Source of the DNA: Zoogloeaceae bacterium
GTDB taxonomy: Bacteria > Pseudomonadota > Gammaproteobacteria > Burkholderiales > Rhodocyclaceae
Direction: 5' to 3'
Assembly (NCBI GenBank): GCA_031290955.1
Contig: JAISLJ010000200.1
Span: forward strand, 1-15,330
Length of the DNA: 15,330 nucleotides
Shown: positions 6,930 through 14,819 of the stretch, piece after piece
Position numbering within the stretch: position 1 is the stretch's first letter
Layout of the letters: every line of letters starts with the position of its first letter
Made by a program: the position numbers and the translations under genes
Notes under the pieces: model-generated
Databases searched by the model: none
Told to the model about the DNA's origin: nothing
What the model saw: the letters and a program-made list of their open reading frames with translations, nothing else

Positions 6930-8029
6930 GGGGTGTCTCCTGTGGGCAGAATTTCGGCCAGGGCCGTGATGAGCGCGGCGCACTCGTCGGGCGTGCCGAC
7001 GGTGATTCGCAGGTAATCTTCGATGCGTGGCGCGTCGAAGTGCCGGACGATGATACTCCGTTCCCGCAGCTTTTGCGCGAGTTCTCCCGCCGGGTGGGCG
7101 GGATGGCGGGCGAACACGAAATTGGCGGCGGAAGGCAGCACCACAAAACCCAGGTCGGCAAGCGAGGCCGTGAGCCGTTCGCGTTCCGCGATGATCCGGG
7201 CGCAATTCTCCCGGAACCAGTCGCGGTCTTCCAGCGCCGCCGCGCCCCCGGCAATCGCCAGATGGTCGAGCACATAGGAATTGAAGCAGTTCTTCACCCG
7301 CTCCATGCCCTCGATCAATTCCGGCGCGCCGATGGCGAAGCCGACCCGCAAGCCCGCCAGGGCGCGGGATTTGGAAAGGGTCTGCACCACGAGCAGGTTG
7401 GGGAATTCCTCCAGCAAGGCGATGGCCGAATCCGCGCCGAAATCGACGTAGGCTTCATCGACCACCACCACCACGTCCGGCTGCGCCTCCAGGATGGCCC
7501 GGATGCCGGAGAGCGGCAAGGCCACACCGGTCGGGGCGTTGGGATTGGCGAAGATGATGCCGCCGCATCCACGTCCGGCATAATCTTCGGGCTGGATGGC
7601 AAAGGCGGCATCGAGCGGCACGGTTGCGTATGCGATGCCGTAGAGGCCGCAATAGACCGTATAGAAGCTGTAGGTGATGTCCGGCAGCAGGAGCGGCGCT
7701 TCGTGCTTCAGGAGCGCCTGGAAAACGATGGCAAGCACTTCGTCGGAACTGTTGCCCACGAAGATGTGCCGGGAAGAAAGCGCCGATCCGACAAGCGGCG
7801 CGTAGAAATCGCGGATTGCCGTTTTCAGGCGTTCTCCTTCTGGATCAGGATAACGCGCAAGGCATGTGCCCTCCTCGCCCAGCGCGGCGCGGATGGCGGC
7901 CACGACACGGGGCGAGGGCGGATCGGGATTCTCGTTGGTGTTCAGCTTGATGAGCCGTTCAAGCCGGGGCTGCTCGCCCGGCTGGTACGGCTTCAGGCCA
8001 TGCACGGCAGGATTCCAGAAGCGGCTCAT
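6926..8029 (-). CDS. hisC: Histidinol-phosphate aminotransferase, HisC2 type
   Basis: This class I/II PLP aminotransferase of 367 residues begins MSRFWNPAVHGLKPYQPGEQ, typical of the stand-alone HisC2 form of beta- and gammaproteobacteria. The active site is complete: KLNTNENP (28-35), FANPNAPTG (160-168), DEAYVDF (191-197) with the PLP-contacting Asp and Tyr, TLSKSRALAGLRVGFA with the Schiff-base lysine K220, and R228. It transaminates imidazole-acetol phosphate to histidinol phosphate. HisC2 forms may also act on aromatic amino acids. No other his gene is present, which fits a second copy. The start codon overlaps the stop of the VIT-domain gene as ATGA with no clear ribosome site, so reinitiation is likely. 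Confidence 0.94.
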   Translation of the reverse strand: MSRFWNPAVHGLKPYQPGEQPRLERLIKLNTNENPDPPSPRVVAAIRAALGEEGTCLARYPDPEGERLKTAIRDFYAPLVGSALSSRHIFVGNSSDEVLAIVFQALLKHEAPLLLPDITYSFYTVYCGLYGIAYATVPLDAAFAIQPEDYAGRGCGGIIFANPNAPTGVALPLSGIRAILEAQPDVVVVVDEAYVDFGADSAIALLEEFPNLLVVQTLSKSRALAGLRVGFAIGAPELIEGMERVKNCFNSYVLDHLAIAGGAAALEDRDWFRENCARIIAERERLTASLADLGFVVLPSAANFVFARHPAHPAGELAQKLRERSIIVRHFDAPRIEDYLRITVGTPDECAALITALAEILPTGDTP

Positions 8030-11000
8030 GGCGTGTCCGGCTTGACTTCAAACTCGCCCACCAGAATGCGCTCCTTGGCATCCTTGAGGCGCAGGGTGAC
8101 GGATTGCTTGTGTGGATGCTCGCTGGCGTAGCGCGTGAAGAAATCCAGTTGCAGGGTGGTGGCTTCCGAAAGGATTTGCTGCTGGTGGCCATAGAACTGG
8201 ACCTCAACACGATACGTGCCCGGCTTGGCCCGTTTCAGGGTGTATTCTTCCGGGCCGTAGCCTTGGGTGTTGTCCGGCGAGACGCGCCCGCCCTGATAGC
8301 TCAGGGGGGCGCTGTAGAAGGTTTCTTCCTGGTTCGGGTCGATGACGTGAAGGTCGATATCCGTATTGTCGCTGTCCCAGGTGAGCACGACGCGCAAATC
8401 CAGCGGGCGGTTGCGCAGGAAGAGGGGATCGATCCCGCGGGTATCCAGGGGGCGGCCTTTTGCCGTCGCTTCGGCGATGATGGCGTTCATCTCGGTGAGC
8501 GCGATGACCTCAATGCCGGGAAAGTCACGCGCAAACACACGTTCCACAACAGCATAGAGATGCTCGATTGCGGCCTGTTCCTCGCCTGCTGCCGCAAGGG
8601 CCAGCCCCAGGTCGCGCCAGGACTGGGGCTCATCCTCCGCCAGATGCAGCACGCGCCGGAAAACGCGCACGGCGGCACGCGCCTCTCCCGTCGCCAGCAA
8701 ACGGTAGCCAAGAATGCGCAGGATCTGGCGGTTTTCCAGATCGATTTCCGCAAGATTGGAGAGCACCCGCTGCGCCAGTTCCGTTTCTCCCCGCGCAAAA
8801 AACTGGTCGGCGACATCCAGATAGAAGGCGGCGCTGTTGGCGTAATCGGGCCGCTCGTCCAGATAGACGCGATACATCTGGTACGCCTTGCCGAGGCCCT
8901 TCATCCGGGCGATATAGGGCGCGTCTGATGACCAGGGGCGCACGGCGATGGAAAGGGTGGAATTTTGCGCGGAGCCGGAGGCTTTGTCTTCGGCGGCAAA
9001 CATGGGTTCCGCTGCAGCGGATTCCTTGAACTCGGATACCTTGAACTCGGATCCGTCCCTACTTTCACGCCTTTCACGCAGGATCGCCGAAGCCCTGTTG
9101 CCAAAGTAGCCCCTTGCGGTTTCCTTGTTGGAGGTCCTTGTTTTCCTGGGTTTGTCCTTGGGGAAATCCTTTTTCCACCAGGCATCGCGCTGTTCCCACT
9201 CGGCCTTGACCTGCTCCATTTTCGTCCTCCTGTCACGGGCGGCTTGCGGCGCGTGGGCGCGCAGACGGTCGTATGCGGCTTTCAGTTCTTCGGGCGGCTC
9301 GATTTCGTGGGCCACGTAATCTTCCACGCGATCCAGCACGATCAGGGAAGTTTCCCGTGTGGGCAGGCCGAATTGTTTCCCCAGGCGGCGAATCGCGCCC
9401 CGGTTCAGTTCGTGCTCGGCTTCCAGGTTTTCCAGGGTGAGCGCCGCCCACAGGAAGGGAACGCCGGGAACATCGGAAAAAACTCCGTCGGGAGAGGCGG
9501 GCAGACCTGCGGGGAACTGCTGGACAAGGCGCTTGGCGCCATCGGAAAAGACGATGCGCACGGGACGCGCCGCATCGCGCACAAGGCCCGCGACAAGAAA
9601 GGTGTCGGGCGCGGCGGCGGACCAGACCGCATCGGCAATGCCGTCGCCTTCCACCGCGACGATGTGCGGGCGCGTGTGGTTCAGGCGAGCGACGCCGCCT
9701 TGCGCGTCCAGGATTCCCAGGTCGATGAGCGCGCCCTGCGCGGCCAGCCGTTTCAGGCGGGCGGTATCGGCGCCCGGCGTGGAAATCACCGCATACAGCG
9801 GTTGGGACGGCGGGGCAAGCTGCGCGGGGCTATAGTTGTCCAGACCATCCGAGAACAGCAGGTTCAGTTCGGCGTCGTCCGCAAAATCCAGCGCGGCAAG
9901 GTTGGTCGCGCCATCATAGATGGTTGCGGCCAAATCCTTTTTCAGCGCGGACCAGTCGCCGTTTGTCACCGCGAAGCTCTGTGGCGCTTCGGAAACATTG
10001 CGAATCTTCCGCACCCGTACCGTCACATTGCGCGCCTGGGCGAAAAAAGCCTCCAGAAAGGCGAATTCCTTGGCGTGGTCGCGTTTTTCCCCAGAGAGGG
10101 AAGCGTCCCAGAACAGGGAAACGCGCTGCGGCAGCGCGCGCGGACGCACAAGCGTTTCCGGGTCGGGCAACTCCGCGTAAAAATACGTTTTCCCCGCGAA
10201 ATTGCCGTACTGGAAGGTGGTCTTGTCGACGGGAACCCGGAGCAGAATCACCGCGTTGCTTGTGAGCGCGATTTCCTTTGCCGGAAGCCGGGCAAGCCAG
10301 CCCTCTTTCGTTTGCGCAAACGCAAGCGACAGACCGGGCGGGCCGCCGAGCAGCACGGGCGCTTTGCTTCCCCGCGCGCGCAGGGACAGGGAAAGGTGGG
10401 CGGGCTGTGTGGCGTAGGCGAGCGGCAGCCGATAACGCGCGCGCCCCTGGTCTTGCGGCAGGCGCTCGCGATAGCGCAGGCGCACGCGCCGCGTTTTGCC
10501 GGGATCCAGGGGATAGACGCGCAGCTTGAAATGATTGCCTTGGGTGACTTCCAGCAAGGCCGGGTCGATTCGCTGCCGGATCACTTCCTCGAATACCTGC
10601 CGCCCCTGGTTCTTCGGCACGGGAACGGCCTCGCGCATCACTTCCTTGCCTTTTTCGTTTGGCATCGAAAGCGCGAACCCGGTGATGACCTGCCCATCGG
10701 CCAGCGGAAACTGCAATTCGCCTTCCAGCACACGGGCATTGGGATTGTAGAACTGCATATCCACCGTGGTCCAGGCGAACGAGCCGGAAATTTCAGCCTG
10801 AATGGACAACTCGCGCAATTCAATGGCCTTTTCCGCGCCCTGGACCGATAGCCGCACGGGAGGCGGAGGCGGCAGGACTTCGCCTGTTCTTTCCCCATCC
10901 GGAGGCACAGGGGCAAGGGCGACAAATGTTGCCCCCGGATTGGCGGGGTGATTCGCGGGATTGTTCGTGGAATCCGGATTGGACACATGGACTGTGCCGT

Positions 11001-11112
11001 TTGTACCGGCTTCCCGCGGAGGATTCTGTCGGGCGGCCAGCGCGAAAAGACCGGAGAACAACAGCACAAGGACAAACCCTGCGATGACTTTTTTCACGAG
11101 CGTGTGTTGCAT
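8026..11112 (-). CDS. Membrane-anchored VIT / vWA-like / TPR / DUF2135 protein
   Basis: The 1028-residue product begins with a signal or membrane anchor (VIAGFVLVLLFSGLFALAA, residues 9-27) and a proline/asparagine-rich linker. A VIT domain follows at about 85-220 (RIDPALLEVTQGNHFKLRVY, then PLDPGKTRRVRLRYRE). Next is a vWA-like domain at about 330-480 that keeps a metal-site pattern: DASLS at 336-340, T403 and D422. Residues ~620-730 form a charged, low-complexity linker. TPR-like helices occupy ~740-890. A DUF2135 (YfaP-type) domain ends the protein at ~905-1000 (LTWDSDNTDIDLHVIDPNQE, YGPEEYTLKRAKPGTYRVEV). The bulk should lie in the periplasm. No biochemical role is known to me; the domains suggest a protein-binding or assembly role. 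The start has AGGAGAG upstream. It is coupled by ATGA to hisC, an unexpected partner. Confidence 0.9.
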   Translation of the reverse strand: MQHTLVKKVIAGFVLVLLFSGLFALAARQNPPREAGTNGTVHVSNPDSTNNPANHPANPGATFVALAPVPPDGERTGEVLPPPPPVRLSVQGAEKAIELRELSIQAEISGSFAWTTVDMQFYNPNARVLEGELQFPLADGQVITGFALSMPNEKGKEVMREAVPVPKNQGRQVFEEVIRQRIDPALLEVTQGNHFKLRVYPLDPGKTRRVRLRYRERLPQDQGRARYRLPLAYATQPAHLSLSLRARGSKAPVLLGGPPGLSLAFAQTKEGWLARLPAKEIALTSNAVILLRVPVDKTTFQYGNFAGKTYFYAELPDPETLVRPRALPQRVSLFWDASLSGEKRDHAKEFAFLEAFFAQARNVTVRVRKIRNVSEAPQSFAVTNGDWSALKKDLAATIYDGATNLAALDFADDAELNLLFSDGLDNYSPAQLAPPSQPLYAVISTPGADTARLKRLAAQGALIDLGILDAQGGVARLNHTRPHIVAVEGDGIADAVWSAAAPDTFLVAGLVRDAARPVRIVFSDGAKRLVQQFPAGLPASPDGVFSDVPGVPFLWAALTLENLEAEHELNRGAIRRLGKQFGLPTRETSLIVLDRVEDYVAHEIEPPEELKAAYDRLRAHAPQAARDRRTKMEQVKAEWEQRDAWWKKDFPKDKPRKTRTSNKETARGYFGNRASAILRERRESRDGSEFKVSEFKESAAAEPMFAAEDKASGSAQNSTLSIAVRPWSSDAPYIARMKGLGKAYQMYRVYLDERPDYANSAAFYLDVADQFFARGETELAQRVLSNLAEIDLENRQILRILGYRLLATGEARAAVRVFRRVLHLAEDEPQSWRDLGLALAAAGEEQAAIEHLYAVVERVFARDFPGIEVIALTEMNAIIAEATAKGRPLDTRGIDPLFLRNRPLDLRVVLTWDSDNTDIDLHVIDPNQEETFYSAPLSYQGGRVSPDNTQGYGPEEYTLKRAKPGTYRVEVQFYGHQQQILSEATTLQLDFFTRYASEHPHKQSVTLRLKDAKERILVGEFEVKPDTP
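9024..9079. repeat. Two short tandem duplications in the VIT-protein linker
   Basis: A 15-base unit, CCTTGAACTCGGATA, occurs twice in a row at 9024-9053 (last base differs). A 9-base unit, CTTTCACGC, occurs twice at 9062-9079. Both are in frame and encode SEFK/VSEFK and RER/RES repeats in the linker between the vWA-like and TPR parts. They look like slippage expansions in a tolerant linker. Confidence 0.8.
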
Positions 11113-11250
11113 GGGAACTCTCCTGGCCAGCCTTGGCCCTGTGTCATGGTTTCATCCGTTGCCCGCACCGCGCCGGGCAATGCCAAGCCGCTGATTTTCC
11201 GCCATTTGACTGACTTTGCCAAGGGAGGAGGGAATTGCTCTGTCATGGCG

Positions 11251-12561
11251 TTATTGCAGGCTTTCCAGGCGCAAGCGGATGACATTGCCCCGAACGGCGG
11301 CAAGCGCCTCGATGCCGTGGATCGCGGTTTCCGCCTGCTTCTCCCGGCATTCATGGGTGAGAATGATGATGTCGGTCTCGCCTTCGCCTTCGTTTGGCTC
11401 GCGTTGCAGCATGGCGTCGATTGAAATTTCCTGGTCGGCCAGGATGCGGGTAATGTCGGCCAGCACACCGGGCTTGTCCTCCACGGTGAGGCGCAGGTAA
11501 AAGGAGGTGCGGGCTTCCGCGATGGGCAGCACGGACAGGTCGTGCAACTGGTCGGGCTGGAAGGCGAGATGCGGCACGCGGTTATGCGGATCGGTCGCGG
11601 CGGTGCGGGCGACATCCACCAGGTCGGCGATGACTGCGGAGGCGGTTGGCTCCGCGCCCGCGCCCTTGCCGTAGTAGAGCGTTGCGCCCACCGCGTCGGC
11701 CTTGACCAGCACGGCGTTCATTGCGCCTTCCACATTGGCGATCAGGCGGCGGGCGGGCACCAGTGTGGGATGCACGCGCAGCTCCACGCCATCCGCGCGC
11801 CGCCGGGTGATGCCCAGGAGTTTGATGCGGTAGCCCAGTTGTTCGGCGTATTTGATGTCGACCGCTTCGAGTTTCGTGATGCCTTCCACGTAAGCCTTGT
11901 CGAACTGGATGGGAATGCCGAAGGCGATGGCGGCCATGAGCGTTGCCTTGTGCGCGGCGTCGATGCCTTCGATGTCAAAGGTCGGATCAGCTTCGGCGTA
12001 GCCCAGGCGTTGCGCTTCGGCGAGCACATCGGCAAAGGGCAGAGCCTTGTCGCGCATTTCGGAGAGAATGAAATTGGTGGTGCCGTTGATGATGCCCGCC
12101 ACCCATTCGATGCGATTGGCGGCCAGCCCCTCGCGCAGCGCCTTGATGATCGGGATGCCGCCCGCGACCGCCGCCTCGAAGGCCACGGTCACGCCCTTCT
12201 CCCGCGCTGCCGCGAAAATCTCGTTGCCATGCACGGCCAGCAGCGCCTTGTTGGCGGTGACGACGTGCTTGCCGTTTTCAATGGCTTGCCGCACCAGATC
12301 GCGGGCAATGCCATACCCGCCGATCAGTTCCACGACCACGTCTACTTCTGGGTCTTCCACGACGGCAAAGGCGTCCTCGGTGATCCTGCAAGCGCCGTTG
12401 GTAATCTCCCGCGCGCGCGCGAGGTTTGTGTCTGCCGCCACGGAAACGCGGATGGGTCGCCCGGCGCGCCGGGCAATTTCCTCCGCGTTCCGGGCAAGCA
12501 CTGTAAACGTGCCGCCCCCCACCGTGCCAAGCCCGAGCAAACCGACATGTACTGGTTTCAT
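11251..12561 (-). CDS. hom: Homoserine dehydrogenase (monofunctional, ACT domain)
   Basis: Hom reduces aspartate semialdehyde to homoserine with NAD(P)H, leading to threonine, methionine and isoleucine. The 436-residue protein has the nucleotide-binding GLLGLGTVGGGT at residues 7-18. The catalytic domain includes HVVTANKALLAVHG (K105) and GIINGTTNFILSEM. A C-terminal ACT domain, from about residue 353 (FYLRLTVEDKPGVLADITRI), is the usual site of threonine feedback. Two ATGs lie close together. The one at 12561 is preferred because GGAAG ends 7 bases before it, whereas it almost touches the ATG at 12567. The gene lies 131 bases after nadK and 138 bases before the VIT gene, with no obvious terminator in either gap. 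No thrC follows, although thrC often does in betaproteobacteria. Confidence 0.96.
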   Translation of the reverse strand: MKPVHVGLLGLGTVGGGTFTVLARNAEEIARRAGRPIRVSVAADTNLARAREITNGACRITEDAFAVVEDPEVDVVVELIGGYGIARDLVRQAIENGKHVVTANKALLAVHGNEIFAAAREKGVTVAFEAAVAGGIPIIKALREGLAANRIEWVAGIINGTTNFILSEMRDKALPFADVLAEAQRLGYAEADPTFDIEGIDAAHKATLMAAIAFGIPIQFDKAYVEGITKLEAVDIKYAEQLGYRIKLLGITRRRADGVELRVHPTLVPARRLIANVEGAMNAVLVKADAVGATLYYGKGAGAEPTASAVIADLVDVARTAATDPHNRVPHLAFQPDQLHDLSVLPIAEARTSFYLRLTVEDKPGVLADITRILADQEISIDAMLQREPNEGEGETDIIILTHECREKQAETAIHGIEALAAVRGNVIRLRLESLQ

Positions 12562-12692
12562 CGACATTCTTCCCGAAAGCAAAAACCAGAATGGTAGCAG
12601 GGATCGGGAAACAGGGCGATTGCGCGAATCCGAGATCGGGCCACCCGATTGCGCCGCGCCATCCTCAAACCAACGGCAGGCCAGCGCCGTGC

Positions 12693-13610
12693 TTACTGAT
12701 GCTGATCCACAGGGCGCTCGCCCCACTGGAGTTTCTGGCGCAGCATGGAAAAATAGCTGTAGCCGGGCGGGTGCAGGAAGCAGACGGTATATTGGGAACG
12801 TTTCAGGCGAATGGAATCGCCCGGCGCAAGGTCCTGGGTAGTCTGACCATCGAAGTGTACGCGCGGATCGGTGGCGCGGTTGATGATGATCTCGATGGTG
12901 ACATGTTCATCGACGACCACCGGGCGATTGGTGAGCGCGTGCGGGCAAAGCGGCACCAGGGCAATGCCGGTGAGCCGTGGATGCAGGATGGGGCCGTTGG
13001 CGGCAAGCGCGTAGGCGGTGGAACCCGTCGGCGTGGCGACGATGAGGCCGTCGGCGAAAAGATTGCAGATGAATTCGCCGTCGATGCACAATGCGCATTC
13101 GATCATGCGACCAATCGCGCCCTTGTCCACCACGATGTCATTCAGGGCGAGGTTCCTGGCGATGACCGCGCCGCTGCGGAGAATCTCGGCATCCAGGAGC
13201 ATCCGCTCCTCCGGCTGGAAGCGTCCCGCAAGCAGGTCGTCCATGTGGACGAGGATGTCCTTGCGGGCGATGTCCGTCATGAATCCCAGACGCCCCTGGT
13301 TGATGCCGACCAGCGGCACGCCATGACGCGCAAGCCGCCTTGCCGCGCCCAGCATGGTGCCGTCGCCGCCCAGCACCAGCGCCAGATCGGCATTGGCCCC
13401 GATCTCGTCGAAATCGCAGACCATGCCAGGATAGATCGCGCCATTCCTCCCGAGCGCCGCGGCGGTTTCCTGCTCGACGAAAACGGCCATGCCGCGCGTG
13501 TGCAGGTATTCGGAAAGGGCAATGAGCGCGTCGCCAATCTCGCGGCTCTGGTACTTGCCCACAAGGGCAATGGTGCGCGGCGCGCCGACAGGCGGAGTAA
13601 CGAAGTCCAT
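12693..13610 (-). CDS. nadK: NAD kinase
   Basis: This cytoplasmic enzyme phosphorylates NAD to NADP. The 305-residue length is typical. The GGDGT motif (residues 81-85, in LALVLGGDGTMLGAAR) carries the catalytic Asp. Other family blocks are GINQGRLGFMTDI, LALNDIVVDKG (N157-D158) and the glycine-rich DGLIVATPTGSTAYALAANG. The ATG at 13610 precedes the conserved TIALVGKYQSREI by about a dozen residues. Its upstream sequence (TTTTGAATTCGC) has no clear ribosome site. It is the first gene of the - strand run that continues through hom to pncB. A promoter is expected upstream, but I see no convincing one. Confidence 0.96.
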   Translation of the reverse strand: MDFVTPPVGAPRTIALVGKYQSREIGDALIALSEYLHTRGMAVFVEQETAAALGRNGAIYPGMVCDFDEIGANADLALVLGGDGTMLGAARRLARHGVPLVGINQGRLGFMTDIARKDILVHMDDLLAGRFQPEERMLLDAEILRSGAVIARNLALNDIVVDKGAIGRMIECALCIDGEFICNLFADGLIVATPTGSTAYALAANGPILHPRLTGIALVPLCPHALTNRPVVVDEHVTIEIIINRATDPRVHFDGQTTQDLAPGDSIRLKRSQYTVCFLHPPGYSYFSMLRQKLQWGERPVDQHQ

Positions 13611-14061
13611 GCGAATTCAAAAACCGGGATGACGCCATAGCGTACCGGAAGAAACGCCAAACATAAAGCATTCCACGAAGTCCTGCAAAGTCCTGCGGAC
13701 GGCGATTTTTTTGGGGAGGCTTGCCTTCTCGCTCCTGGAAGTCTTGCTGTCTGCGCAGGGGGTTGGCTGACTGCCGCCTCGCTCGACATGAGCGACATCC
13801 ATGCTGAAACCCGGACGACACAGGCGCTGCTGGTCATCACCGGGCTGGGCATGGTGCTTGGTCTTTGCGTGTCCGCCGCTTCCGAACAGTCTACCCGCAC
13901 GCCCAAGAAACCCGTGCGGTCGCCAATCTCAAACAACCTTTGGCAGGCTGCGGCGTCCAACAAACCGCCCTGTTCCGCCTGCGGCATGGCGGCAACAAAC
14001 TGGCGCACCGTCCGGGATGCGACAACTACGCATTGCTTCCCTACGCATCAAGGGGAGCGGG
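13611..14061. other. About 450 bases with no recognisable gene
   Basis: This stretch separates nadK from the antitoxin gene. Several frames stay open because of high GC, but none gives a peptide I recognise on either strand. One + frame contains QALLVITGLGMVLGLCVSAA, which looks like a membrane helix, without any recognisable protein around it. A 7-bp inverted repeat, CCGCACG at 13895-13901 and CGTGCGG at 13913-13919, could form a hairpin. The nadK promoter is expected near 13620-13700 but is not evident. Confidence 0.5.
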
Positions 14062-14346
14062 TTATGCAACCGAAAGGATGCGGATATCAATACGCAACCC
14101 CGCATCTGCGGCCATGCTCGCCAGGGAATCGATGCTGAAACGGTTGATCTTCCCGCGCATGAGATCGGAAATCCGAGGTTGCGTCACGCCAAAAAGCCGC
14201 GCTGCCGCCTCCTGTGTCAGGCCGCTTTCCTTGATATGCCGCTTCAGGTCCAACATCATGCGCGAGCGGATTTTCATGTTCTTCGCCTCCGCTGGAGTAT
14301 TCTCCAGTGCGTCCCAGACGCTTTCAAATTCTTGCATCTTGCTCAT
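14062..14346 (-). CDS. higA: HTH antitoxin of a HigBA/RelE-type toxin-antitoxin pair
   Basis: The 94-residue protein has a helix-turn-helix of the HigA2-like (HTH_37/XRE) kind: ESGLTQEAAARLFGVTQPRI then SDLMRGKINRFSIDSL (residues ~40-75). The N-terminal part, ALENTPAEAKNMKIRSRMM, is the usual toxin-binding segment of this group. It follows the toxin gene with an ATGA overlap and has no ribosome site of its own, so translation should depend on the upstream frame. The reading frame is fully intact although its toxin partner is broken. It probably binds the palindrome at 14685-14704. Naming as higA is by family type and is not strict orthology. Confidence 0.85.
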   Translation of the reverse strand: MSKMQEFESVWDALENTPAEAKNMKIRSRMMLDLKRHIKESGLTQEAAARLFGVTQPRISDLMRGKINRFSIDSLASMAADAGLRIDIRILSVA

Positions 14347-14676
14347 TTCAAAATCTTCTTCATCAGGTCATGGAAGCGTTTCTTCCCAAGATCAATATCT
14401 TCCTTGCTCGTCTTTTGTGACTTCTTTTGAAAAGCATGCAGGACATAGACATGATCTTTGAATTTCGCTACACGCTACATAGAGCACCCGGAAAGCACCG
14501 GACGCTTCGCGGATGCGAATTTCTCGCACACCATCGCCAATCGACGGCATGGGCTTCCAGTCATCCGGGCGTCTCCCTTTTGAATGAAATCGATCTGATG
14601 CCCGGCTTCCCTGCGAGCGTCTTCCGGGAAAGACCGTAAGTCTTTGAGCGAAGTGGCGAAAAAATGCTGTTTTCAT
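14343..14676 (-). pseudogene. higB: RelE/HigB-like toxin gene broken by three frame changes
   Basis: Four segments make one toxin when frames are switched. The first is MKTAFFRHF from the ATG at 14676. The next frame gives SLKDLRSFPEDARREAGHQI then DFIQKG. The original frame then gives RRPDDWKPMPSIGDGVREIR and IREASGAFRVLYVA. A third frame gives KFKDHVYVLHAFQKKSQKTS to the TGA at 14343-14345. This is the standard layout of the Gp49/HigB RelE-fold mRNA-cleaving toxins that precede HTH_37 antitoxins. The first lesion is a small deletion. The second is a single lost base in AAGGGAGAC. The third is a 7-base tandem duplication, CGCTACA twice at 14466-14479 on the + strand. The toxin is surely inactive. 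Confidence 0.88.
14466..14479. repeat. 7-base tandem duplication disrupting higB
   Basis: CGCTACA is repeated back to back (14466-14472, 14473-14479). Removing one copy restores the frame from RVLYVA into KFKDHVYVLHAF, so the duplication is the mutation that broke the 3' third of the toxin gene. Confidence 0.85.
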
Positions 14677-14683
14677 AAGTATG

Positions 14684-14711
14684 ATTATACACAATTGTGT
14701 ATAAAATACAA
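14684..14711 (-). promoter_or_regulatory. Toxin-antitoxin promoter and operator palindrome
   Basis: TTATACACAATTGTGTATAA at 14685-14704 is a perfect 20-bp inverted repeat. On the - strand its edge supplies a perfect -10 box (TATAAT, 14684-14689). A weak -35 (TTGTAT, 14706-14711) lies 16 bases upstream, so the operator covers the spacer. Transcription would start at 14677 or 14676, that is, at the ATG of the toxin gene, giving a leaderless message. Self-repression by the HTH antitoxin is inferred. Confidence 0.75.
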
Positions 14712-14731
14712 GAAGAAATTTTGAGGAGAAA

Positions 14732-14758
14732 GGACAGGCCCGAAGGTCTGCCCTTTTT
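14732..14758. terminator. Hairpin with UUCG/CGAA loop and adjacent T-run
   Basis: GGACAGGCC and GGTCTGCCC flank CGAA, forming a nine-position stem with one mismatch and one wobble. On the + strand it is followed by TTTTTCT, a canonical terminator tail. On the - strand the loop is the very stable C(UUCG)G, but the following sequence is only CTTTCTCC. It lies between the rtcB stump and the toxin promoter, so it may insulate them, although no + strand gene is seen ending here. Confidence 0.5.
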
Positions 14759-14819
14759 CTCTCATCATCAATTCCGGCGATACGCTCTGTACCACCGAGT
14801 GGCGATGCGCCGAAGTGCA

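Noticed and set aside
6920..8131. A 403-codon open frame on the + strand
   Set aside because: It is opposite hisC, whose active-site residues are complete; the antisense peptide has no recognisable domain.
8965..10851. A 628-codon open frame on the + strand
   Set aside because: It is antisense to the VIT/vWA gene, gives an Arg/Gly-rich peptide without any known motif, and is expected from third-position GC bias.
12568..12726. Upstream start extending Hom by about 55 residues
   Set aside because: The nucleotide-binding motif must lie near the N-terminus, and the extension overlaps nadK with meaningless sequence.
13788..14430. Several overlapping + strand frames between nadK and the toxin-antitoxin pair
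   Set aside because: They contradict one another, run antisense to the antitoxin gene and show no recognised protein.
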